From DATCMA01 sp036563645 (GTDB lineage Bacteria; Actinomycetota; Actinomycetes; Mycobacteriales; Micromonosporaceae), in contig DATCMA010000011.1 of NCBI GenBank assembly GCA_036563645.1, positions 1 through 58,940 of the forward strand: a DNA stretch of 58,940 bases. The letters are read 5' to 3'. Shown here piece by piece: positions 26,550 through 37,542 of this stretch. Both the position numbers and the translations under genes were made by a program. Within the stretch, counting starts at the first letter, position 1. The number at the start of each line of letters is the position of its first letter. Under the pieces are notes generated by a model that was given only the letters and a program-made list of their open reading frames with translations, was not told the DNA's origin and did no database searches.

Positions 26550-26957
26550 TCAGCCACGTCCCGCGTGGTTCGCCAGCTGGTCCAGCCCGCTGATGATGCC
26601 GCCGGCCAGGTCGCCACCGCTGAACGAGGAGACCATGGACAGGGCGGCGAGCTTGGCTTCTCGGTCGCTGATGCGCTTGCGTGCGGTGGCGCCGGTCACG
26701 ATCTCCAGCACGCGCTGGTTCGGCGAGACCGCGATGAGGACCGCCTTGTCCGCGTCAGCGAGCTGAGCGTGCAGCCGCACGGCGTGCTCCCGCACCGGCT
26801 CCTCCAAGTCGCCGACGTAGACGCTGAAGCGCAGCCCGGTGTACTGGTCAGCAGACCGGAGCGCTTGCTCAAGCCGAAGTAGCTGCCGAGTGGAGAACGG
26901 GCTGTCAGCGATATCCGGGTGGTATGTCAGGGTCCGCTCCTTCTCACCAACGGTCAC
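26550..26957 (-). CDS. DUF5130/TPM-like small protein
   Basis: A 135-residue protein with the TPM (Psb32/YgcG-like) pattern: STRQLLRLEQALRSADQYTG, then FSVYVGDLEEPVREHA, then KAVLIAVSPNQRVLEIVTG and a helical end with GGIISGLDQLANHA. No signal peptide is visible. The start is GTG at 26957, with GGGAGG about 6 nt upstream. It overlaps the end of the small membrane protein gene by 14 bp. Function unknown; the resemblance to DUF5130 is from memory of actinobacterial homologues. Confidence 0.7.
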   Translation of the reverse strand: MTVGEKERTLTYHPDIADSPFSTRQLLRLEQALRSADQYTGLRFSVYVGDLEEPVREHAVRLHAQLADADKAVLIAVSPNQRVLEIVTGATARKRISDREAKLAALSMVSSFSGGDLAGGIISGLDQLANHAGRG

Positions 26958-27261
26958 TTGCGCCTCCCGTCGCACCGGCCCGCGTCCGCGTGCCTTCCGT
27001 TTCGCTACCGGCCCGGATCGCCGGCGCGGTCGCACCGCCAGTCAGGGCCTTCCGGCTCGCCTGCTCCGTGTCGGTGAGCTGGTCCGCCGACGAGACGAAC
27101 CAGACCGGGGTGAACTCGAATGGACGGCCCGGGCGGTACCGCTTGCCCCCGCCGCCAGGCGCACCGTGACTGGTGAGCATGACCAACGCGGTGATCACCA
27201 GGACGATCGCCAACGGTGTGACCACGAAATAGAGCACGGTCTCGCTTACAGACAACGTCAA
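26944..27261 (-). CDS. small single-pass membrane protein
   Basis: 105 residues. One N-terminal membrane helix (VLYFVVTPLAIVLVITALVM) is followed by a conserved-looking segment RYRPGRPFEFTPVWFVS and a variable, Gly/Thr/Arg-rich tail. This RYRPGRPF-FTPVWF pattern recurs in small actinobacterial membrane proteins of unknown role. It overlaps the DUF5130-like gene start by 14 bp, so the pair is probably translationally coupled. Confidence 0.65.
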   Translation of the reverse strand: MTLSVSETVLYFVVTPLAIVLVITALVMLTSHGAPGGGGKRYRPGRPFEFTPVWFVSSADQLTDTEQASRKALTGGATAPAIRAGSETEGTRTRAGATGGASDRW

Positions 27262-27617
27262 CGCCCCCAGCGTCGAAGAGGGACCTGGCGTCCAGTCGGG
27301 GAGAAACCGACCGTACCGATCTCCTCAGACTCAGACAGCCGATCTACCCAGACCCAGACATCCTTCACGGTAGCGGAGTTCACGGATCGTCGGCTCCCGG
27401 GGTCGAAAGCCACGGGAACCCGTGCCGAGCCGCGTGGTGTCCGACGAAACGCGTACGGACCTGTCGGTTCCTCCACGATCACCTGCAATCTCGACAAAGG
27501 TTACTTAGAGAACTTTTCGTGATTATCGAATTTCTGCCGTTAGCCCTTCTCGGGGTGGGAAAGTTACTCCGTCGAGCACGCGCACCGGCCGGTTCCATAG
27601 CACCGGGAAGGGGAATC
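27262..27617. other. divergent intergenic region
   Basis: This holds the leftward promoter of the small membrane protein and the rightward promoter of the secreted protein/sortase operon. The stretch 27490-27560 is clearly AT-richer (TTACTTAGAGAACTTTTCG) and probably contains the latter promoter, but I cannot assign hexamers with confidence. Confidence 0.4.
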
Positions 27618-28184
27618 ATGCGCAGACTCGGAAGCACAGGTCGCGCCGCCCTCCCCCTGGCGGCCGCCCTGTCCGTGGCCGCGGCGCTGCTGGGCGCCAC
27701 CCCGGCCCACGCAGGTGACACGTTCGTCCAAGTCACGCCCAACCCCGCTCACGCGGGCTCCCGGGTCGACATCCACGCCAGTTGTGGTGATGGGAACACC
27801 GTCACGGCCGCGGTCACGTCCGAGGCGTTCGGCCGGGTTGTGGTGATGCCCCGGGATGGAGTCCTCGTCGGCCACGTCACGATTCCGGCGAGCAAGAAGC
27901 CAGGACGCTACAACGTGCACCTCCAGTGCCAGAACGAGCGCACCGCCGACTCGCCCCTGACCATCACCGACGGCACTCCGGCCCCGACCGAGACTCCGAT
28001 CATCACCATGAGCCCGCCGGAGAAGGGTCCGGAAACCGGTGGCGGCGGCACGGCGAGCAGCTTCGGCGATGACCGACTCCTCCTGACGGGTGGCCTCACC
28101 ACCGCGGGCTTCGGTCTGGCACTCGGCGCGCTCGCGCTGATGCGGCGGCGGGCGGCGACCTCGCGAGGTGTGTCCGGCAGATGA
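27618..28184 (+). CDS. secreted, membrane-anchored protein partner of the sortase
   Basis: 188 residues. A signal peptide (MRRLGSTGRAALPLAAALS, cleavage probably after AHA), an extracellular Ig-like or beta-rich region with two Cys (ASCGDG and LQCQNE) that could form a disulfide, a Pro/Thr-rich linker, then a C-terminal membrane helix (GGLTTAGFGLALGALALM) and RRR tail. There is no LPXTG; the pre-helix sequence is GDDRLLLTGG. GGGAAGGGG precedes the ATG. It overlaps the sortase gene by 4 bp (ATGA), so the two are co-translated. Similar secreted protein-sortase pairs are widespread in streptomycetes and relatives. Confidence 0.75.
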   Translation: MRRLGSTGRAALPLAAALSVAAALLGATPAHAGDTFVQVTPNPAHAGSRVDIHASCGDGNTVTAAVTSEAFGRVVVMPRDGVLVGHVTIPASKKPGRYNVHLQCQNERTADSPLTITDGTPAPTETPIITMSPPEKGPETGGGGTASSFGDDRLLLTGGLTTAGFGLALGALALMRRRAATSRGVSGR

Positions 28185-29512
28185 GCCGCGCGGATACCCC
28201 CTCAGGGCGGATGCGGGCGTTCCCGGAGGCCGACGCGGCGTCCGGGAACGCGCGTGCGGAGGAGGCCTTCAGGCGGGACACCGAGCAGCTCCCGCCGCAG
28301 GCGGTGGCGCGCGAGGCGGCGGACGACGAGTCCCAACCGGCCGCCCCGGATCAGGTCGCGGGGTGCGGGCCGGATCCGGCGGCGCGCGCGCTGGCTGAGG
28401 ACGGCGCGAACGCCGACCCACCGGGCGACGACCCTGCGGAGAACGAGGAATCCGCCGCGCCCGACGAGGTCAGTGACGACGAGACCGCCGAGGACGAGCC
28501 CGACCCGACTCCCGCCGCGTGGAGCTGGCTGCGCGACATCGTCGTGCAAGCGGCGCTCGCCGGCACCACCCCCCACGTCCCGGCGCCTACGACCACGACC
28601 TACGGCACGCCCACCGGGCTCCCCTCGCCCGCCCGCCAACGGGAACAGCGCCGTCGCGCGCGGCACGGCCATGCCCGCCACGGCCTGCTCGGCCGCTCGT
28701 TCGCCGAACGGGCGTCCCGCTCCGAACGGCGCGCCCGGCGACGCGCGTTCGACCGCGCCGCCCTGGCCGGGCCGAAGATCACCGCGCGCGGGGTCGCGCC
28801 GGTCGTGGCCCGCGGGGTCGCGCGCGTGCCGCGACCCGGAGAGTCCCCACCGCCTCGGACGGTCCGTGCGGTGCCACGCCCCCGCCGCCGGCAGCGCGTC
28901 CCCCTCGGCGCGCTGGCGGTGGTCATGCTGCTGGTTGGGGTGTTCGCGACCGGCCTCGGCCTCCACCACCTCACCGGCGCCCGCTTGCCCGAGCTCTTCA
29001 CCGTCAAGGAGCGGCAGCAGGGTGGACAGCAGGCGGATGCCCTGCCCCCCAGTCCTCCCACAAAGATCACGATCCCGGCGCTGGAGCTCCAGGCCAACGT
29101 GCACACCGTCGGACTCACCATCGACGGAGAGATCGAGGTGCCCCCCATGGAACGGCACCACGAGGCGGGTTGGTTCAACCGCAGCCCCACCCCGGGGGAG
29201 CTGGGCCCCGCCATCATCGTCGGCCACGTGGACAGCCGCTCGGGGCCGTCGGTCTTTCACGGGCTCAAGAAGCTGCGTCGGGGCGACACGATCGAGATCA
29301 CCCGACAGGACGGCTCAGAGGTGGTCTTCGTCGTGGACTCCGTGGAGCGCTTCAACAAACGCGCGCTCCCCAACGACCGGGTATACGGCGACTACAGCAG
29401 CCCCAACCTGCGCCTGATCACGTGCGGCGGGCAGTGGGTCGGCGGCAACACCGGCTATGAGGACAACGTCATCGTCTTCGCGTCGTTGCTGTCGACGAAC
29501 TACCCGCGCTGA
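28181..29512 (+). CDS. class F-like sortase with long disordered N-terminus
   Basis: 443 residues. The first 240 or so residues are cytosolic, acidic (poly Asp/Glu blocks) then Arg-rich, and probably disordered. One membrane helix (about 242-262) follows, then an extracellular sortase barrel. Catalytic His349 is in VGHVDS and nucleophile Cys415 in LRLITCGG. The usual Arg downstream of the Cys is not evident (the segment reads TGYEDNVIVFA). Sortases cleave and transfer sorting-signal proteins to the envelope; the obvious candidate substrate is the overlapping upstream gene product. The gene ends 4 bp before the convergent HNH gene. Confidence 0.8.
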   Translation: MSRADTPSGRMRAFPEADAASGNARAEEAFRRDTEQLPPQAVAREAADDESQPAAPDQVAGCGPDPAARALAEDGANADPPGDDPAENEESAAPDEVSDDETAEDEPDPTPAAWSWLRDIVVQAALAGTTPHVPAPTTTTYGTPTGLPSPARQREQRRRARHGHARHGLLGRSFAERASRSERRARRRAFDRAALAGPKITARGVAPVVARGVARVPRPGESPPPRTVRAVPRPRRRQRVPLGALAVVMLLVGVFATGLGLHHLTGARLPELFTVKERQQGGQQADALPPSPPTKITIPALELQANVHTVGLTIDGEIEVPPMERHHEAGWFNRSPTPGELGPAIIVGHVDSRSGPSVFHGLKKLRRGDTIEITRQDGSEVVFVVDSVERFNKRALPNDRVYGDYSSPNLRLITCGGQWVGGNTGYEDNVIVFASLLSTNYPR

Positions 29513-29516
29513 CGCG

Positions 29517-30065
29517 TCACGCCGCCCAGCTATCGGTTGATTCCAGCGTCGGCAGATCCAACCAATCGGCCCAGCGGGGATCCGGCACGCGGTGCCCCAA
29601 CACCCGCCACGCCACCCCTTTGGGCGCGGCCGGCACGGTGTGCAGCCGCCAGCCGAGCTCCGCGGGCGTACGGTCGCCTTTCGCGTGATTGCACTTCGCG
29701 CACGCCGCGACCACGTTGTCCCACGCGTGTCGCCCGCCCCGGCTGCGCGGCACCACGTGGTCGATCGTCTCGGCCGGGCCACGGCAGTAGGCGCAACGCC
29801 ACCCATCGCGCGCGAACACCGCGCGTCGGGACAGCCCGACCTGCGTGCGGTAGGGCACCCGGACGAACCGGTTGAGCCGCACCACCGACGGAACGGGAAT
29901 GGTGCGTCGGGCGCTGTGGAGGAACCCGTCGCCATCGGTGACGCAGACGGCCTTCGCGGTGAGCACGAGGATCGCGGCTCGCCGCACGGATACGACACAC
30001 AGCGGCTCGTAGGTCGCGTTAAGGACCAACGCAGCGGGGCCGGCTGTGTGTCGTATGTCAGGCAT
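29517..30065 (-). CDS. HNH endonuclease family protein
   Basis: A 182-residue protein. The C-terminal HNH/zinc domain has Cys91-x2-Cys94, the His of IDHVVPRSRGG (His103), Asn117 in WDNVV, and Cys122/Cys125 in ACAKCNHAKGDRTP. The N-terminal region (VLNATYEPLCVVSVRRAAIL) is characteristic of a common actinobacterial and cyanobacterial HNH group whose biological role is unclear. The ATG at 30065 has GAGGGTGAGG upstream. It is convergent with the sortase gene with almost no spacing. Confidence 0.85.
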   Translation of the reverse strand: MPDIRHTAGPAALVLNATYEPLCVVSVRRAAILVLTAKAVCVTDGDGFLHSARRTIPVPSVVRLNRFVRVPYRTQVGLSRRAVFARDGWRCAYCRGPAETIDHVVPRSRGGRHAWDNVVAACAKCNHAKGDRTPAELGWRLHTVPAAPKGVAWRVLGHRVPDPRWADWLDLPTLESTDSWAA

Positions 30066-30279
30066 CGCCCTCACCCTCTCGGCGTCATCCACTCTCCCCG
30101 AGAGCCGCTCGCGCGCGCCTGACACGCACACGCCCTTCGGGCTCCGCCGGCACATCGCGAGCGCCCATGCGCCAATCGTCCCTGATAGATGACCCGATTG
30201 CACGTACTATTCAGAGCTTCCTCCACATCCGTTCTCGGACAGAACGGCCTGTGACGGACGGATCAGCCATGATCGCGGG

Positions 30280-31356
30280 GTGGGACCGGGCGTGGATGGC
30301 TCAGGATCATGCGGTACGACAGTGAGCGTGGCAGCCGCAGAACCCCTCACCGCGAACTCTCCGTCTCCCGATCCCACCTGCCTGGACGATCCCGCCTGCA
30401 ACTTTGTGTATGAATTGACCGAATCTCCGTGGCTCGCGGAGGGAAGCCTCTACGCGCTGATCAAGCCCACCCGGATCGTCCTGATCCTGATTGTCGCTAC
30501 GGTTGTCCGCTATTTGCTCAATCGGGCAATCAAGCGCCTGGTGCGCACCACTTCCGAACGAGCGATACCGACCATCCTCCGGCCGCTGCGCGAACGAACA
30601 CCGGCCTCCGAGGAGTCCGCGAAGATCTATCCCGAACGGCGACGGCAACGCGCGGAAGCGATCGGCTCGGTCCTCCGGAGCTTCGTCACCGCGTTCGTGT
30701 ACTCGATTGCGGTCCTCATGGTGCTCCGCGAGTTCGGCTTCGACCTCGCACCGCTGCTGGCGAGCGCCGGTATCGCCGGCGTCGCCCTCGGCTTCGGCGC
30801 CCAGACTCTGGTGAAGGACCTCATCGCCGGGCTGTTCATGCTGCTGGAGGACCAGTACGGCGTCGGTGACTACGTCGACCTCGGCGACACGAGCGGCGTC
30901 GTGGAGGCGGTCGGCCTGCGCGTCACGACGATCCGCGATGAGCACGGGGTGCTGTGGTACATCCGCAACGGGGAGATCACCCGGGTGGGCAACCGGAGCC
31001 AGGGCTGGGCCCTGGTGGTCGTCGACGTCCCGATCGACCTCAGCAACACCATCGAAGCGACCCGCCTGCTCGACGCGGCGGCGGCGCGCTTGGCCGACGA
31101 CCCTGAGCTCGCGCAGTACCTCGTCGAACGCCCCAAGGTCCTCGGGGTGGAGCAGATCACGACCAATGGCGCGGTGATCCGCACGGTTGCCAAGACGACC
31201 GCTGAAGGGCAGGGCCTGATCAGCCGGGAACTACGCCGACAGCTCGTCGAGGCGCTCGAACCATCGGCCTCCGGGGCACCCGCGGCAGACGCCGACGCCG
31301 CGTCGGCTCCGCGCGCCGCGGACGAAGGCCCGACACGCCAAACCGACACGCCCTAG
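30280..31356 (+). CDS. MscS-type small-conductance mechanosensitive channel
   Basis: A 358-residue membrane protein. A first helix lies at about 60-80, a second at about 125-148, and the pore-lining TM3 with the Ala/Gly pattern ASAGIAGVALGFGAQTLVKD at about 155-180. The beta domain follows (VGDYVDLGDTSGVVEAVGLR), then a long Pro/Ala-rich cytosolic tail. It releases solutes during hypo-osmotic shock. The GTG at 30280 gives the full frame; GTG 30322 is an alternative and neither has a strong ribosome binding site. It is divergent from the HNH gene. Confidence 0.9.
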   Translation: MGPGVDGSGSCGTTVSVAAAEPLTANSPSPDPTCLDDPACNFVYELTESPWLAEGSLYALIKPTRIVLILIVATVVRYLLNRAIKRLVRTTSERAIPTILRPLRERTPASEESAKIYPERRRQRAEAIGSVLRSFVTAFVYSIAVLMVLREFGFDLAPLLASAGIAGVALGFGAQTLVKDLIAGLFMLLEDQYGVGDYVDLGDTSGVVEAVGLRVTTIRDEHGVLWYIRNGEITRVGNRSQGWALVVVDVPIDLSNTIEATRLLDAAAARLADDPELAQYLVERPKVLGVEQITTNGAVIRTVAKTTAEGQGLISRELRRQLVEALEPSASGAPAADADAASAPRAADEGPTRQTDTP

Positions 31357-31601
31357 ACCCCACTAGGGATTGACCTGCAGCAATAGAGAAATCCGGGGGG
31401 GGATAGCCAGTCGGACACGATCGAGCCATTCGGTCGGACACCTGACTCATGGACCGTTCGCACTAGCCAGACATCGGACGATCGGGCAGAATCCAGGGCA
31501 GTGCTACAGAGCACTCCATCGATATCACCGATCGAACAGGTCCGATAGCGTTCGTCGACTGCCCACCGGACGGTGGCAGCCGCCGACGACGGAGGCAGCC
31601 G

Positions 31602-32951
31602 GTGTCCGACGCGCATCCGCCTACGAAGCCGGCGACGTTTCGCGAGGTATTCGCAGCCCGCGAATTCCGCGCCCTGTACAGCGCCGCGGTCCTCTCCTGG
31701 GTCGGGGACTACATGGCCAAAGCGGCGGTCACCGTCATGGTCTACCGAGAGACGGACTCCGTCGCGCTCTCCGCCGCCGCATTCGCGATCAGCTATCTCC
31801 CGTGGCTCGTCGGCGGCCCGGTGCTCTCCGCCATCGCCGAGCGCAGCCCGTACCGCACGGTGATGGTCGTCTGCGACCTGATCCGGATGGTGCTGATCGC
31901 GCTGGTCGCCGTCCCCGGAATGCCGATCTGGGCGATGCTCGTGCTGCTGTTCGCCACGACGCTCGCCAATCCCCCGAGTCAGGCGGCGAAATCAGCGCTG
32001 CTCCCGCTGATCCTGCCGGGCGACCGGCTCGTGGTCGCCATCTCTCTCAACTCCAGCACGAGTCAGGCGGCCCAGGTCGCTGGCTACGTCGCAGGCGCTG
32101 CGATCGCCACGACCAGCCCGCGCACCGCGTTGATCATCGACGCGGTGACTTTCGCGGTCTCGGCTTTGATCATCTGGTGCGGCGTCGCGCACCGTCCGCC
32201 CGCAATGAGCGGGGACCGGCGCAGCCACCTCGCGCGGGAGACCGCCGAGGGCTTCACCATCGTCTTCGGCAGCCCGGTGCTGCGCGCCATCGCGCTGTTG
32301 GTGTTCACCGCCATGCTCTTCGCGATCGTTCCCGAGGGCTTGGCCGCCGCGTGGGCGGAACAGCGCAGCACCAGCGTGGCGGATCGCGGGTTGGCCCAAG
32401 CGCTGATCATGGCGGCGAGCCCGCTCGGGTTCATCCTCGGTGGCCTCGTCATCGGCCGCGGCGTGCGACCCGATCGGCGTCGAGCGCTCGTGCGACCGTT
32501 CGCGGTCCTCGCGCCCCTCGCCCTCGTCCCGACGCTGCTCGACCCACCCCCGGTGGTCGTCGCTCTCCTCGCCGCCACCTGCGGGTTCGCGGTCGCGGGC
32601 TTACTCCCGGTCGCCAACGGGCTCTTCGTCCAAGCCCTGCCGCACGGGTATCGCGCACGCGCCTTCGGCGTCATGGCCACCGGGATTCAGGTCATGCAGG
32701 GTGTGGCGGTCTTCGCCACTGGTCTCCTGGCGGATCGGTATCCGCTCCCCGCGGTCGTGGGGCTGTGGAGCCTCGCCGGTGTGGGGGCGATGCTCCTCTG
32801 CGCCCTGCGCTGGCCCGACGCCGAGCGCTTCGCCGCCGCGATCGCCGCGGCGAGCGAGGCGAACGGGACGAGCGTCGCCACGCCCCCCACCCAAGCGGCG
32901 CCCCCGCGCTCCACCGCCGCGCCCGAAACAGCTCGTGAGGGCGCGAGCTAA
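31602..32951 (+). CDS. MFS transporter, probable efflux
   Basis: 449 residues with about 12 hydrophobic segments in the major facilitator layout. The first half resembles drug-efflux or MFS_3-type exporters (FRALYSAAVLSWVGDYMAKA, then LPGDRLVVAISLNSSTSQAA). The tail after residue 410 is Ala/Thr/Pro-rich and cytosolic. The GTG at 31602 has GGAGG 7 nt upstream. No adjacent regulator is visible. The substrate cannot be inferred. Confidence 0.85.
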   Translation: MSDAHPPTKPATFREVFAAREFRALYSAAVLSWVGDYMAKAAVTVMVYRETDSVALSAAAFAISYLPWLVGGPVLSAIAERSPYRTVMVVCDLIRMVLIALVAVPGMPIWAMLVLLFATTLANPPSQAAKSALLPLILPGDRLVVAISLNSSTSQAAQVAGYVAGAAIATTSPRTALIIDAVTFAVSALIIWCGVAHRPPAMSGDRRSHLARETAEGFTIVFGSPVLRAIALLVFTAMLFAIVPEGLAAAWAEQRSTSVADRGLAQALIMAASPLGFILGGLVIGRGVRPDRRRALVRPFAVLAPLALVPTLLDPPPVVVALLAATCGFAVAGLLPVANGLFVQALPHGYRARAFGVMATGIQVMQGVAVFATGLLADRYPLPAVVGLWSLAGVGAMLLCALRWPDAERFAAAIAAASEANGTSVATPPTQAAPPRSTAAPETAREGAS

Positions 32952-33018
32952 CGGGGCGGCCCGGCTCTCGCGGGTGACGCGGTCGGCGACACTCTCCGGC
33001 GACTGGCACCATGGAGCG

Positions 33019-33435
33019 GTGAGCACACCTTCGGAGAGCGGGACGCGCGCCGTGGAAGCCGCGACGACGTTCTATGACGCGGTCGGTGGTGAACCGACCT
33101 TCCGGAAGCTGGTCGACGAGTTCTACGCCGGCGTTGCGGAAGACCCGGTGCTTCGGCCGCTGTACCCGGAGGAGGATCTCGGGCCCGCCGCCGAGCGGCT
33201 GCGGCTGTTCCTCATCCAGTACTGGGGCGGTCCGCGGACCTACTCTGCGCTCCGCGGTCACCCACGGTTGCGGCTGCGGCACATGCCCTTCCGGATCGGG
33301 CCGGCAGAACGTGACGCGTGGCTGCGGCACATGCGCCGAGCCGTGGAGAGCTTGGACCTCACGCCGGAGCAGGAGGAGACGCTCTGGGAGTACCTCGAGC
33401 GTGCGGCGCAGTTCATGATGAACACGCCAGAGTAA
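33019..33435 (+). CDS. glbO: group II truncated haemoglobin
   Basis: A 138-residue globin of the 2-on-2 group II type. B10 Tyr is Tyr36 in DEFYAGV, the proximal F8 His is His88 in RLRHMPF, and the group II-specific G8 Trp is Trp101 in DAWLRHM. Such proteins bind O2 or NO and take part in redox and nitrosative defence; the mycobacterial orthologue is GlbO. The start is a GTG at 33019; GGAG lies too close to be ideal. It follows the MFS gene by 67 bp and is convergent with the YbjN-like gene. Confidence 0.92.
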   Translation: MSTPSESGTRAVEAATTFYDAVGGEPTFRKLVDEFYAGVAEDPVLRPLYPEEDLGPAAERLRLFLIQYWGGPRTYSALRGHPRLRLRHMPFRIGPAERDAWLRHMRRAVESLDLTPEQEETLWEYLERAAQFMMNTPE

Positions 33436-33459
33436 CCGCCACAGGCAGGGCGAGAGCAA

Positions 33460-33490
33460 GGGCGCCCTGTCCGACCATCACAGGGCGCCC
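33460..33490. terminator. bidirectional terminator
   Basis: An 11-bp perfect stem GGGCGCCCTGT (33460-33470)/ACAGGGCGCCC (33480-33490) with a 9-nt loop lies between the convergent globin and YbjN-like genes. Confidence 0.75.
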
Positions 33491-33525
33491 CGCCCACACG
33501 ACGAGCGAGCGCCCGTGCTCAGTGA

Positions 33526-33963
33526 TCAGAGCAGGGCTCCCTCATCGTAGAGCCAGTCGACGAAGTCGGCCGCGACCGCGGAACCGCAGTCGAGCATCTC
33601 CAGGAGAAGGGCGTCATGCGCGCCCGCCCCGAGCGGCACTTGCAGCTCACCGTAGATTGGAAGCTGCCCTAGCTCGGTCGGATCTCCGACGTACGCCTTG
33701 CAGAATCGACGCGTGTGGTTCCACTCGTTGACCACACGGTAAGCCCGGTCTGCCCAGTCTGGCGGAACAGTCGCGTGTGGACGAGCACGGATGACCAGGA
33801 TTTCGTCTTCGGGCCCCTCCAGGGTGAACAGGACAGCGTGCCGCTCCCACATCGCGAGGAGGCTGCCGTCGCCGTCCGCCAGGTATCGGATGTCGAGCTG
33901 GTCGAGAGCCTGCCCAATCCTGCTCAGCGTAACCGGGCGCACCTCAAGGGATGCCTTATCCAT
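33526..33963 (-). CDS. YbjN-domain (putative sensory transduction regulator) protein
   Basis: 145 residues from ATG 33963. The pattern ASLEVRPVTLSRIGQALDQL, LAMWERHAVLFTLEGPEDEI, WADRAYRVVNEWNHTRRFCK and an acidic C-terminus matches the YbjN-type fold, common in actinobacteria and often annotated as a sensory regulator. Its biochemical role is unknown. The frame extends upstream and a GTG start further out is possible; no clear ribosome binding site marks either. Confidence 0.75.
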   Translation of the reverse strand: MDKASLEVRPVTLSRIGQALDQLDIRYLADGDGSLLAMWERHAVLFTLEGPEDEILVIRARPHATVPPDWADRAYRVVNEWNHTRRFCKAYVGDPTELGQLPIYGELQVPLGAGAHDALLLEMLDCGSAVAADFVDWLYDEGALL

Positions 33964-34240
33964 CGTGGACAGGTCACTCGCGGGCCCTACTTGCTCTGGC
34001 TCCCGCGGCGCCGGCACTCCGAGCCGGACATGGCCGCCTCTAGCGATTGTCCTTCGCGCCACTGGCTTAACGCCACCGGTGTGACCGGGGCGCCATGACC
34101 ACCACGGCATGCTCGTACACCTCGCTCCCCAGCGGATCCACCCGGGTACGATGCGTTGGACCCGAGGGACGACGGTACCCGGATAGCCGTCCTCGGGCAT
34201 CCCCCTAACGCCCGCCCCAAACCAGACAGACAGATTTACA

Positions 34241-34924
34241 TCATACGTTCGTACGAGCGAGGGCGATCGGCGTCAAGAGATTGTCGACAGGCGGTAACCA
34301 GGCAATTCCGTACGGAGCAGACAAACCCACCCAGCGCCCCGCCACCCGTACGTGGACCGGGTGATCGGCGCCGGCGCCGCTCGTCTCGGGCGCCGGTCCG
34401 AGGAAACCCATGCGGACCACCGCCTGCACCAACCGCTGCGGCAGGTCGACCGGCGCGCCCTCCTCCGGGGTCACCACGATCGCGACGTGGTCCAGCAACG
34501 CCTCCCGCAGCATCCGCTGCCCGACCGGCCGACCGCGCACCCCACCCGTCGTCGCGGCACGCACCGTCGCCGCGGCCGCCGCCGCCACCCGGCGCACGTC
34601 AGCCACGGCGAGCCGCTCCACGACCTCACCTCGGGCCGGCGGCAGCGCCCACTGCCACTCCCGGTCACGCGCCGGCGGCAACTCGGTGCCACCCCGGGCG
34701 ATCTCGGCGAGGAGTTCGGCGGCCGACACCGTCGTATCCTGCGGGCCCACCCCCGCCACGGTCCGCGCGACCAAGACCCGCCAGGGTAGCCGGGCCCACA
34801 GGGTGGTGCGGCCCGCCGCGGGGTCGCCACGAAGCCGGACCACCGCCCGCGGATCGAGGCGAGTCAGCCGGGCGAGGAACGCCCCGGCGTCCTCGACACC
34901 AATCAATCCATGCGGCGCACTCAC
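34241..34924 (-). CDS. conserved actinobacterial hypothetical protein
   Basis: A 227-residue soluble protein without recognised motifs. The N-terminal part contains LTRLDPRAVVRLRGDPAAGR and WARLPWRVLVARTV. A helical middle (AAAAAATVRAATTGGVRGRP) and a conserved-looking C-terminus (GRWVGLSAPYGIAWLPPV) follow. The GTG at 34924 was chosen as the first start in frame. It lies 63 bp downstream of the thioesterase gene on the same strand and may be co-transcribed with ettA and the thioesterase. I assign no function. Confidence 0.65.
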   Translation of the reverse strand: MSAPHGLIGVEDAGAFLARLTRLDPRAVVRLRGDPAAGRTTLWARLPWRVLVARTVAGVGPQDTTVSAAELLAEIARGGTELPPARDREWQWALPPARGEVVERLAVADVRRVAAAAAATVRAATTGGVRGRPVGQRMLREALLDHVAIVVTPEEGAPVDLPQRLVQAVVRMGFLGPAPETSGAGADHPVHVRVAGRWVGLSAPYGIAWLPPVDNLLTPIALARTNV

Positions 34925-34987
34925 CGGCGAGCCGCTCCCGTGGGGTTTCCGTCCACGCTCATCCCGCGCCCATCATCGATGGACCGC

Positions 34988-35474
34988 TCACCGCTCCCCG
35001 GAGCCGGTGCCCGATCCCCGGGTGCCCTCCAGCAGCAGGTACGGCTCCAGGAACGCCCGTTCGGCGTCCGACAGCCGCCGCGAGCGCTGGCTCGCGAGGT
35101 CATACGGGACGAGGACGGAGCGCGCTCTCCCGGCCAGCGCGTCGCCATCAAACAGCTCGTAGGCGACGGTGAACCGGGACGAGCGCAGCTCCTCGATCCA
35201 CAGCTCCACGCGCACGCTCGGCATGACGTCCGGCGGCGGACCGGGTACGTACCCGATCGGCCGGAGGTAGTCGACCTCGTGCCGCGCGATGACCACGCCC
35301 GAGGTGAACGAGGAGACCCCCTTCTTCGCCGCGTCGAGGAAGAGCAACGCCACGCGCGCCTCCTCGTACAGCGTCAAGATTCGGGCGTTGTTGACGTGGC
35401 CGAAGGCGTCGAGGTCGCTCCACCGCAGCGCGCACCGGTAGACGAACCGCTGCCCGCCCGCGGCCTGCCGCTGG

Positions 35475-35482
<8 letters not shown>
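34988..35482 (-). CDS. acyl-CoA thioesterase, hotdog fold
   Basis: A 164-residue hotdog-fold protein of the YbgC/4HBT type. The active-site motif WSDLDAFGHVNNARIL (Asp and HVN) is followed by the long helix YEEARVALLFLD and the strand RHEVDYLRPIGY. It hydrolyses acyl-CoA or similar thioesters in the cytosol; the substrate is unknown. The GTG at 35482 overlaps the end of ettA by 8 bp, so translation is coupled. Confidence 0.85.
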
Positions 35483-37151
<1,669 letters not shown>

Positions 37152-37542
37152 GATGCGGCCTACCTCCAGGTTTCTCGTCAGGCTCGGTGAGCGCGGGAAA
37201 CGCTTGCGACGCGGCTCTGGCCCCGACGCGGTGGCGCGGTCGGAACGCGCACGGGGTAGCAGACGCCGCAAACAATCCTGACAGGTAGCGCGGTAGCGAC
37301 GCACCTCGCCCCGCTACCCCGATCACTGTCAGGGGTTAAGGACGTCATCGTTACCCCGCACTATTCCCTGGACCCGCGTGGCCGCCAAGGTCAAAACACG
37401 GTAGAAATGTGACGTTGATCATCTAGACGTTTAGGGAAATCAAGCTAGTGGGCAATCGACTCAAGATTGGTCGCCCACGTGACGGACAGGGACCAGTACG
37501 CTCAGGAACAGTCCCCGCGTCATCACCGGAGGTGTACGGAGC
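37152..37542. other. divergent ettA/otsA intergenic region
   Basis: 391 bp without a gene. Around 37390-37460 it is AT-richer than its surroundings and probably holds the otsA promoter. A hairpin with GTGGGCAATC and GATTGGTCGCCCAC (about 37448-37479) could affect the otsA leader. I could not assign -35/-10 elements reliably. Confidence 0.45.

Noticed and set aside
28120..28184. LPXTG-type sorting signal at the end of the secreted protein.
   Set aside because: The sequence is LLLTGG before a membrane helix; no Pro-x-Thr-Gly pattern is present, so a canonical signal cannot be claimed.
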